64,000 bases of DNA, taken from positions 124,001-188,000 of the forward strand of contig VIIQ02000575.1 in NCBI GenBank assembly GCA_007449985.2. The letters are read 5' to 3'. The notes under the pieces are model-generated. The model was not told the origin of the DNA, searched no databases, and saw only the letters and a list, made by a program, of their open reading frames with translations. This document shows positions 1 to 8,700 of this stretch, in pieces; position 1 is the stretch's first letter; each line of letters begins with the position of its first letter. Source of the DNA: Desmodesmus armatus (taxonomy: Eukaryota; Chlorophyta; Chlorophyceae; Sphaeropleales; Scenedesmaceae). The position numbers were made by a program, and so were the translations under genes.

Positions 1-1411
1 TGGTACGGCTGATGGTGCGCGCGCTGAGAATGGCCTCAGCAACTGCGTCCGGGGGCGTGCCGACTGGAGCCCAGGCCCCAACTGCCCCATGCTGCGCAGA
101 AGCTGCCGCCTGCTCCCGCAGGCGCTGGTTGGCTTCCTCAACCTGGGTGAGCCTGTCGCGCAGGGCCGCCAGCTGAGTGGACTGGTTGGCCTGCTGCATG
201 TGGGCCTCCGCCCCCTTATCAGCTGCTGCCTGGAGCTGTGCAGCAGCCTCGGCGCTGCTGAGGCCAGCCCTTTCCAGGCGGCTAAGGGCATCCTGCGACT
301 GTGCCTTAGCTGCTGCAGCCTCCTCTGCCAGCAGCGCTGCGGTGGCCTGCAGTCCTTCAACCTGGACAGACAGGGACTCCAGCACCGCCACCGACACAGT
401 TGGATCGCTGCTGCCCCGCTGAGCTGCAGACTGTTCCAGCTGTGCAAGCTTCTGCTTGAGGGTGTCTGTGTCGTCCTGGAGGATCAGGGTGTCACCTTGC
501 ACCATTGCACAGCGCTGCAGGAGCTGCTCAAGGAGGCTGCTGAGCACCAAGCTGGTGGTAGCTGTCTGTTGGACGAGCCTCATGACCAGAGGGTCCTGGC
601 CATTGGGACCCTCCTGCACCTGGCGGCCCAACTGCTGCATAGCACCAACCTCGTCCTGCAGCTGCTTCATAAGATGAGCTGGAGAGCCCGGGGGCAGAGG
701 CTGGGTAGGGTCAGGCGGAGGAGGCCCGTCCTCCTGCTGCTGCTGCCCTGGCGACCCCTCAGGCTGGTCTGGCGGTCGCTGCTCCTGCTGCTGCTGGGGG
801 CTTGCTGCCTGCTGCTGTTGCTGCTGCTGCTGCTGTTGTTGCTGCGTCTGTCCCTGCTGCTGGCCCTGCTGCTGGCCCTGCTGCTGTGTCTGCAGCTGCT
901 TGCGGGGCTTGTGCTGTTGCTGCTGGGGCTGCTTAGACCCGCCCTGACTCTGGCCCTGTTGCCCCTGCTGCTCTTGAGGGTTGAGGAGGGCTGCAGACCT
1001 GGCAGCTGGTGTGAGGAGGGCTGCAGACCTGGCAGCTGGGGCGGTGTGAGCCTTGGCCCGGGGCCCAGCGGTGCTGGCTGAGCCACGGGGGCGCTGTCCT
1101 GGGAGGGACAGCTGCTGGTGCTGCTTGCCTGGACCCGCATCCGCCCTTCCCTGGTCCTGCGAGTGCTGCTGCTGCGCATCAGAGGCCCCTGGAGCCTCTG
1201 CACCAGCTACAGACTGCTTTGCCTTGGCTGCTTGAGCCCGTGTGCTGACACGGTCTGCTGCTGCAGCTGCAGGCTGGGTGCCTGTGGCCCCCTCCTCTGC
1301 GTTACCCTTGCCGCTGCCCCCGTTCTTGAGGCCCTGATGGGCGTCGGAACCCCCTGCACATGCCCCAGGGCCCCCATCGGGCCTCTTCACCGGGCTACGC
1401 TGAACCATCAT
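1..1411 (-). CDS. Glutamine-rich coiled-coil protein, N-terminal part (possible retroelement gag)
   Basis: One open frame of about 470 codons begins at the ATG whose first base is 1411 and stays open to the left edge, so the C-terminus is missing. A stop codon lies five codons upstream of the chosen ATG; a second ATG follows immediately at 1408. The N-terminus is basic and Gly/Ala-rich. Residues about 135-155 hold a direct repeat (AARSAALL twice), then comes a Gln/Pro-rich stretch with CAG runs (forward about 720-960). From there to the edge the protein is Ala/Gln/Glu/Leu-rich with heptad-like spacing, as in a coiled coil. No catalytic domain is visible. The order of disordered basic/Gln-rich N-terminus then coiled coil would suit an LTR-retroelement gag, and a small inverted-repeat element lies upstream, but no protease, reverse transcriptase or zinc knuckle is in view. 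An ordinary nuclear coiled-coil protein is equally possible. Confidence 0.55.
   Translation of the reverse strand, partial: MMVQRSPVKRPDGGPGACAGGSDAHQGLKNGGSGKGNAEEGATGTQPAAAAADRVSTRAQAAKAKQSVAGAEAPGASDAQQQHSQDQGRADAGPGKQHQQLSLPGQRPRGSASTAGPRAKAHTAPAARSAALLTPAARSAALLNPQEQQGQQGQSQGGSKQPQQQQHKPRKQLQTQQQGQQQGQQQGQTQQQQQQQQQQQQAASPQQQQEQRPPDQPEGSPGQQQQEDGPPPPDPTQPLPPGSPAHLMKQLQDEVGAMQQLGRQVQEGPNGQDPLVMRLVQQTATTSLVLSSLLEQLLQRCAMVQGDTLILQDDTDTLKQKLAQLEQSAAQRGSSDPTVSVAVLESLSVQVEGLQATAALLAEEAAAAKAQSQDALSRLERAGLSSAEAAAQLQAAADKGAEAHMQQANQSTQLAALRDRLTQVEEANQRLREQAAASAQHGAVGAWAPVGTPPDAVAEAILSARTISRT
984..1045. repeat. Two tandem 30-bp direct repeats in the Gln-rich gene
   Basis: The unit containing GAGGGCTGCAGACCTGGCAG occurs twice back to back. 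It keeps the minus-strand frame, so it duplicates ten residues of the coiled-coil protein. Confidence 0.85.
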
Positions 1412-1652
1412 CGTAGATGGCCGTTACAGCTATAGATCGCCAGCCAGACCCGCCCGGCTGCCCAGATGCCACGCAAACCCTTCTAAGGACTATACTAAAC
1501 TATTCTAAGCTGTGTATTAGGCAAGCTGTCGCTGCCACTTTCTGCCACTTTTTGGTCCGGGCGCTGGGCACCTCCTGCAACAAGGGGTGTTTAGGCGTCT
1601 CCCATCAGTGTGAGGCTTTGCCTCGGGCTCCCGGCAGCTGTGTTTACTCGGC

Positions 1653-1750
1653 TGTTGCGTGTGTGGCCAGCCGGTGGGGGTCCGGCCCCCCTATACCTAA
1701 CAAAAAAAGGATGTATGGCACATGGCGAGAACCCCACCCGGGGCGCAACA
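1653..1750. mobile_element. 98-bp segment with 7-bp perfect terminal inverted repeats
   Basis: The segment starts TGTTGCG (1653-1659) and ends CGCAACA (1744-1750), perfect inverted termini of the TG...CA kind seen on LTRs and small non-autonomous elements. Inside are a G/C-rich palindromic part and a short A run. No flanking target-site duplication was found and no second copy exists in the window, so it could be a solo LTR, a very short LTR of the leftward gag-like gene, or chance. Confidence 0.25.
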
Positions 1751-2060
1751 ACACTACTAGCTGCTGAGCAGATCCAAGTGTGCCGCAGCTGCAGCTGTGC
1801 ACAGCACAGCCCAAGGATAGAGTCAGGGGGTCGGTGTTCGACACGAACTTGGTCAACGCACTTGAGGGGGTTCTGCTGGAGGGACTTGGGGTGCCTGCAA
1901 GTTGGTATCAGCATCATGACATCACCCCCCAGCATGTCTTGGCACCAACCCACGTGCAGCACAAGTGTGCCATGCCATGATGATTACGCACTCGTCTACA
2001 CCCCCCCCCCCGGATCACCTCCACCACCCCTCCCTCCCCCCATTGCGTTCCTCCCGTGAC
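1751..2060. other. Non-coding stretch before the MDR exon copies
   Basis: No coding exon was recognised. The stretch ends in C-rich low-complexity sequence leading into the first degenerate exon copy at 2069. The missing 5' exons of the oxidoreductase gene are not here. Confidence 0.5.
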
Positions 2061-2068
2061 ACACGCAG

Positions 2069-2756
2069 ATCAATTCAGTCACAGTCATCGGCCTGTTGGA
2101 GGTGTCGTGGGCGAAGGCAGGCGAGCACCTGCTCACCACTGCTGCTGGCAGTACACTGCCCCCCCCCCCCCGGACCTCTCCTTGTACTTGCTCGCTCCCC
2201 CCCCCCTCCCCCAACACAGACACACACAACTCGTATGGCAATCCACCCCAGTGATGGCGTTTTCAACACACCGCCCCTCTGCCCACACCCTTGTTCCTCA
2301 GTTTATATCCTTTTTCAAACCAGATTAACCCAGTCACAGTCATCGGCCTGTTGGAGGTGTCAGAGGCTAAGGCAGGCGAGTACCTGCTCATCACTGCCGG
2401 CAGTACACTGCCCCCCCCCCTCCCCGACCTCTCCTTGTTGCTAGCTCGCTGTCCCCCCTGCCTCAACACAGACACAACTCGATGCCAATTCATCCCAGTA
2501 ATGGCATGTTTAACTCGCTGCCCCTCTGCCCCCCCCCCCCCCCCGCGCCCCCGGTCTCCCAAATCCAGATCAACCCAGTCACAGTCATTGGCCTGTTGGA
2601 AGTGTCAGAGGCTAAGGCAGGCGACCACCTGCTGATCACCGCTGCTGGCAGCACACTGAGTCGCATGCTGATTGCTGCAGCGCGTGCGCAAGGCATCAAG
2701 ACCATCGGGACAGTCAGGCGGCCAGAGGCAGTGCAGGAAGTCAAGGACAGCACAGG
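2069..2756 (+). repeat. Three tandem copies of an MDR exon start plus intron
   Basis: The sequence coding for I-N-P/S-V-T-V-I-G-L-L-E-V-S begins at 2069, 2324 and 2569, units of about 250 bp. The first two copies break off after the GSTL codons into poly-C and C/T-rich sequence. Copy 1 has substitutions (E to W) and copy 2 lacks one Ala codon. Only the third continues through the full exon to a GTATGT donor. Each copy keeps an AG acceptor. Confidence 0.85.
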
Positions 2757-4572
2757 GTATGTTAGAGGGGGGGGCAGAGAAATGGGGGGGTAGGGGCAGA
2801 GAAATGGGGTAAGGGAGGGGGGGAGGGGCAGAAGATTGGGGGCAGGGGGGGGGGGATACCGGGGCAGAGGGATGGGGTGGGGGAGGGGGGGGGGGCAGAA
2901 AATTGGGGGGCAGGGGGGGGGGGAGGGATACAGGTATCGCTGCAGGGTGGATGCACTGTGTGTGCATGCCAGTGCGCGCTGCTTTGTGTGTGTGCGCTTT
3001 GTGGCGGTGTAGCACTTTCTATGATAACTGCAGCACCGCGCTGCATGCTTAGTGGACATGTTGCACTTCCTGGCTGATTGAGTTTTAATAATTGAAAAAG
3101 AATAATATATTTGATAATAAATTTATCATTATTATTAACAAATAATTCATTATAAAATTGGTTTTTTTCCAAGTTTAGTTATGAGGAACCGATGATAACT
3201 GCAGCGCCGCGCTGCATGCGCAGGTGTGTCAGGTGATTTGCACCCAGACAAATAAAGGCTCATACACAATGCTTCCTGCACTGGCATGTAGAAGTTGCGG
3301 GGAAATCAGCTGCTGCATCTCTGTGCGTGCGTGTGCCGGTGTGACGAGTGGAGCTGCACTCAGATGGAATCACTATCATAGAATTATTGCACAGTGCTTT
3401 TTGTGCTGGCGTGTGAGAGTTCCGCAATCCCATAACAACTGTTGCGTCCTCTTCCCCTCCTCCCCCCCCCCCCCCGGGCGCCCGCACGCCCCCCCCCCCC
3501 CCCCCCCGCGCACACACACACACACACACACACCTATTGCGTCTCTGCGCTATGTGCATCACAGGTGTGACGAGGTGATCTGCACTCAGACGGAAGACAT
3601 TGCTGCTCGCGTGAAGGCCATCACAGGGGGTGCTGGTGCTGCCGCTGTGATTGACAGCGTGGGTGGGGCCCTGAGTCAGTCCCTGGGCGCTGCAGTGCGC
3701 GATGGAGGGAGTGTGTGGCTGTATGGGCTGATGGAGGGGCTCACCTTTACTGGCTCGGGGGTGGACTGCCTCTTCAGGTTGGTAGCATTGTGCTGGCAGG
3801 GGGGAGGGGGGTTCAGGCAGTCATGTCATCTGGGTTATTGCGTGCCAGTACTGTCCATTTTATATGTGCCTTTTCCCCACATCTGTGGGAGCCCTGGTGT
3901 GCCTCGAACAAGGGTCACCAAGTGAACCACAGCTCATGGATGCATCACTGTGTCAAGGGTTGCGGCACTAAACCCTGTCTTAGCCTGAACCCTGTATCAC
4001 TTCTGTCCGTGTGCTTTGCAACAGGAATGTTGCGTACCGCGGCTTCTGGTTTGCTCCGTGGCTGTTTGCCAAGCCTGAGGCTGAGCGCCAGGCAGTCATA
4101 CAGAAGACACTCAAGCTCATGGAGGACAAGGTCATGGACCCACCCATTGGTGAGTTCTCCATGAAAAACTCTTTGAAAGCCATCTGTTATTTTCTGCTAA
4201 AAACCACCTGTGGTTTTCCCCCTGAAAGCCACTTGTGTTTTTCAAAGCCGCGGTTTTGTACCTTTGTCGTTTGATACAGACCTGTGGGGTGCTGTGAGTG
4301 CATGTGTGCGTGCACATGGCATGCCCCATGTGACCAAAGCAGATTCAAGTGCCAGCAGTCAGAGTGAACAGTCTGAAAGAAAGTTGACGGCGCGGTGGCA
4401 GTCATTGGCACAACACATTGGAAAACATCATTGACACAAGCGTACTTTGCTGCTGTGTACTGTGGTGTTGTGGTGTGCAGGCAAGGTGTTCCCCCTCAGC
4501 GACTTTGCCGCAGGTGTTGCAGAGTCTCAGCAGGTTGGCAGGCTGGGCAAGGTGCTGCTCAAGCTGCACTGA
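2069..4572 (+). CDS. MDR-family oxidoreductase (quinone oxidoreductase/enoyl reductase-like), C-terminal half
   Basis: Four exons join in frame: 2569-2756, 3565-3777, 4025-4149 and 4481-4572 (TGA at 4570-4572). The span opens at 2069 because two degenerate copies of the first exon lie at 2069 and 2324. The product starts inside the Rossmann domain: INPVTVIGLLEV, then LLITAAGSTLSRMLIAAARA (the nucleotide-binding turn, with AAGSTLSR where AxxGxxG is usual), a VIDSVGG strand, then RGFWFAPWL and a C-terminal KVFPLSDFAAGVAE helix. This matches the NAD(P)H-binding half and tail of zinc-free medium-chain reductases such as quinone oxidoreductase and trans-2-enoyl-CoA reductase. The N-terminal GroES-like half is absent and there is no start codon, so upstream exons lie outside the window, were displaced, or were lost. 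Substrate is unknown. Confidence 0.7.
3008..3600 (+). repeat. Partial tandem copies of the second MDR exon start within the preceding intron
   Basis: The GTGTGACGAGGTGATCTGCA-type exon start at 3565 is preceded by degenerate versions near 3222 (GTGTGTCAGGTGATTTGCAC) and near 3340. Intron sequence in between is also duplicated: a GATAACTGCAGC...CGCGCTGCATGC motif recurs at about 3018 and 3192. The last unit is interrupted by long C runs and a (CA)n tract at 3450-3532. Confidence 0.7.
3075..3182. other. AT-rich island in an otherwise GC-rich intron
   Basis: About 108 bp are made almost entirely of A and T, with an inner inverted repeat (TGATAA/TTATCA). The sharp composition change on both sides suggests an inserted piece, either organelle-derived DNA or a small AT-rich element. 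Confidence 0.6.
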
Positions 4573-4757
4573 ACGTCAAGCTGGCTGCACCAGAATTGTG
4601 GGGCCTTGTTGCGCACTGAACTTGGACGCACGCACTGAACTTAGGTTTGCTGCAGCAGAGTTGTGGGGCCTTCAACTTCAAGTTGAGTTGTCAGAGCCAT
4701 GTAGCTGCACCCAGCTGTGGGGAGAGCGTGATTGGGTGTGCATGAGGCCGTGTTGAG

Positions 4758-4762
4758 TGTAA
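4758..4762 (+). terminator. TGTAA polyadenylation motif of the MDR gene
   Basis: TGTAA is the usual chlorophyte poly(A) signal and lies about 190 bp behind the stop codon at 4572. Assignment rests on motif and position only. Confidence 0.4.
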
Positions 4763-5786
4763 CTGACTACTGTGCTCAGCTCAGCGTTGTGCATTTCGCA
4801 TCAACAACTGCTAGTAGGGGCTATGCATGTGGGGTGGGGTGGGGTGGGGGGAGGTTATAAGTATAATATCAGCTGCCAGCCCACCCTGTGAAGTGGTGCA
4901 GCACTGTCCAGCTTGTGCGCCTGCGACACACTGATACCACTTGCAACCATATCCAGGTTGGACAGTCAAAGTCAGCGTACTGTCAATGGAGGAAGGGACT
5001 TAGGGAGGCAGCCCAAACAAGTCAGTGATTGAAACAAACAGTCCGGAAGACAGAGGTAGCCACTAGGAAAGGAGGCAGATTGGAGGCAGGCAGACTGCTC
5101 AATCTGCCAGCAAAAGCACGGCAGGTTGGCAGGCTCAATTGGGCCTTGGAGAGGATGCAAAGCAAGGCAAGCCTTGGGAAGACTGTAAGGAAGCTGGGGA
5201 GAGAATTGCAGACACCTCCTGCTGGATGGGGGGGGGGAGAGAATTGGAGACACCTCCTGCTGGAGGGGAGAATCTAATGTGGTCAGCTACACAAGGAGAG
5301 AGAGCCGGAGGGAAATATTGAGGGAGAAGTTCTAGGAATGCGGAGAGCGGGCTCACGGCATACCTTTGGCTGTTTTGGGCGGGCCTGCACAATTTAGGGA
5401 GGGAACGAGAGTGGGAGGCTCAGCGAAGGAATGGGGGCGTCAGGCAGGAAGCAACTAAGAACACTACCTCCTGAATGTCACCTGCCTCGACCTCTGCTGC
5501 ACGTTGTTATCGCGGGTTACGGTTTGTCACCCAGGTGTACTGTGTCGTGAACGGTCCGCTGGTCATGTTGAACGTGAGCATATCAAAACTGCTGCTTGAT
5601 GTTCCGCTGTTCAACCCAGCAAGTCTGCACACAATCAAACGTGCCAGCGAACGAGCTTGGCTGTCTTCTACTTCTCTTGCGTTCGTCAATCGTGATTCAT
5701 TCGCCTGAGCAAATCACAGCATCTGCCATAGCACAGTAGTTGCGGCAGGTGGCAGGCGTTGTGATTGTGTGGTCTGAACACTGCAA
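4763..5786. other. Intergenic region between the MDR gene and squalene monooxygenase
   Basis: No gene was recognised. It holds purine-rich sequence and a tandem duplication at 5199-5271, and must contain the promoter of the downstream epoxidase gene. Confidence 0.5.
5199..5271. repeat. Two tandem copies of a 35-bp purine-rich unit
   Basis: The unit GAGAGAATTG(C/G)AGACACCTCC plus TGCTGGA occurs twice, separated by a G run. Confidence 0.8.
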
Positions 5787-8700
5787 ATGTCAGACCACGA
5801 CAAGTTCTCAGTAGTTGTGCCACCAATAATTTCAAACGATAACTATGATAGTGATCCGGAGGTGCGCCAGCACTGCGTGCAGTGTATTCCATGGTAGTGC
5901 AGCATTGCTGATGTGGTGCTGATCAGTTGGCGCTCTCTTGCATCGTGCAGATTTGGGACTTGATAGTGGTCGGGGCGGGTGTGGCAGGCTCTGCGTTGGC
6001 TTACAAACAAGGAAAGGTGAGCTTGGCTGCATCGTGGGCAGGGTTTCTGCCATCACACCAGCAGCTGCTGCTGTGCTACTGCCTTGGGACACAGGGGCAT
6101 CAGTGAACATGAAGCTTCCAGTGCGTGCATCAGCCTTACAAAATGCGCTTTAGTTCAGGGTACATCCCCACACATACAATGAGGCATCACATCACTGCAC
6201 AGACCTCAATGGTGTCTGTTGCTCTTCAGGAGGGGCGACGCGTGCTGCTGCTTGAGCGTGACTACACACAGCCTGACCGTATCGTTGGGGAGCTGCTGCA
6301 GCCAGGTGGCTACCTGGTGCTGAAGAAGCTGGGTCTGGACTGCTGCACAGAAAACATAGATGCAGTGAAGGTGAGGCAGGATTTTTGAGAAGGACACTTC
6401 AGGCCCCCCGCATTTTCGATCGTATAAAACTGAGATTGGCTGACGTGTGTGGGTGTGACAAGATTATGCGCCCTAAACAGTCCAAGTTGTGCTCACAAAG
6501 CCTCCTCACAATCAGGCGTTGCAGCAGTGCACAGATGATTCACAGCAGCAAGAGCGCAGCTGCCAGCAATAATAGCCCGGCATTCATCTTTCACAGGGTG
6601 CAGTTGCCCACACCAGCAGACAAGGCTTGTCCGAGCATTGATGTTGGGAGTTGCGAGGCAGAGTAGCAGCTGGAATGAAACTGACTACACCATGTCAACA
6701 TGTGCTGCTGTTGGTGCTTTTGTTGTGGGTGCTGTTTGCTGTTGTCCTGCTGCAGGTGCATGGTTACGCGCTGTATAAGGATGGCACATATGCCCCAGTC
6801 AAGTACCCAACAGACGGCTACAGCAGCGATGTGGCAGGCCGCAGCTTCCACCACGGTTGCTTTGTGCAGAACTTGCGGCACAAAGCAGCAGAGCAGCCAA
6901 GTGTCACGTGCAGGCAGGCCTTTGTGAAGGGACTCATCAACAGTGAGTGGCTGATATGCTGGGAACCCTTCACCCGTTGCCAGCAGCCGCCCCGCATGGC
7001 AGGCTGTGCAGCACATTTGCCCAGGTGTTGCTTACTTCAGGCACTACCTGTATGTATGGGTGGCTGCCTGTTAGCTGCCCGACTGCCATGCACGTGTTCA
7101 GCAGTAGCTGTGCACTGTTGTGGACGCCTGCGTGTTGTAACGCAACCCCACTGTCAAGCTCACATGGCCACCCAGCATCAGAGTTCCACAGACGCCTTCC
7201 CTGACCTGCAGTCCATCTGGCCAGTGCCCAACGCATGTCCTGTCCACCAGCTTTCTTCCCCAGCATGCTGCATGCACCATGTGCCCTGTCCTCTGCGTGC
7301 ACCTGCTGTCCTGTCCCACACGCACCTTACCCACTGCTCCTGTCTTTTTGTGCATCACTGCCCTTGTCCTGCAGACAAGGGTGAGTCCTGGAGCGAGGGG
7401 CAGCCTGTGTCAGGTGTGCAGTACAAGGATGCAGCAGGTCAGGTGCGCGCCAGCAAGGCTCACCTCACCGTCTGCTGTGACGGCATGTACAGCACATTCA
7501 GGAAGAAGCTGGCGAAGCCGGACATCAAACACCCCAGCTTCTTTGTGGCGCTGCTGCTGAGGAACGTGAAGCTGCCTTACCCCAACCACGGCCACGTGGT
7601 GCTGTGCCAGCCCTCGCCTGTGCTGTTCTACCCCATATCATCTCGGGAGGTAAGGCAGGCCATCATGATTGATTGCACTGACTGGCTTAGGGGTGGGTGG
7701 GTGGGGGCGGGGGGGGGGGGGGATGGCAGCCCTGCAGCAGCAGATAGTGTGGTTACTCTGGCAGTAGCTGCACTTGCTGGGGGAGCGTGCCAGCTTGCTG
7801 TAAGGGTGTGCTGAATAGGGAATCATGCGTGTCATTCCACTCGCCCGTGCTGTTCTACCCCATCTCATTTCGCGAGGTGAGGCAGACCATTTTGATATGA
7901 TGGATGCACTGACTGGCTTCGGGGGTGGGGTGTGTGGGTTAGCACAGGGGTTACTTGTGTGTGGGGGGGGGGGGAGAAGAGATGGCAGCCCTGCAGCAGC
8001 TGGTAGCGTATCGACAGATGGAGTACTTGGATACATGCAGGCTCACCAAGACTACTAGATAGGCAAGCAACAGTGACGTAATCCCTCAGTACCGAACAGT
8101 GCGTCGGTGGCAGGTGGAGACACTAGACATCATCAACCTGCAGGACAAAGCGTGCGGCTCAAGGCAGCAGCTGCACTGACCATAGGAGCATGGCAGTTTG
8201 CAGCAGGGGTGTGGTGTCTGGATAATTTGTGTAATCAGCCTCGCCCATGGCTGTTGTACCACATGCTTTAGCGAGAAGTGAGGCTACCACATGGACAGCA
8301 TGGACAGTATGCCCGCCTTCTTACCCGCATTTTGCCATGCCCCCTGTCCCCCCCCCCTCAGGTGCGCTGCCTTGTGGATGTGCCTGGTGAGAAGCTGCCA
8401 GCCGACCTGCCAGCGTACCTGCGGGCGACAGTGGCGCACCAACTGCCTGACGAGCTGCGGCCAGCCTTCCTCATTGCACTGGAGGCAGAGCCCATCCGCT
8501 CGATGCAGAACAAGCAGCTGACGAGCCAGCCCCTGCACCAGCCAGGTGGGTGGTACCTGCAGAGGCAGATGCAGCGATGTGGATACCCTGTGTGATGCAG
8601 TTAGGCTGGGTGTGATTGGCTAGCCCTGGCACCAGCACGTGCAGAGGCAGACGCAACGGCAGCCCAAGTGATAGGACTAGGGTGGACGAGCTGCGGCCAG

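Noticed and set aside
1903..1920. TGGTATCAG, like an initiator-tRNA primer-binding site of an LTR element
   Set aside because: It matches for only nine bases, lies on the opposite strand to the gag-like gene, and no LTR end directly precedes it.
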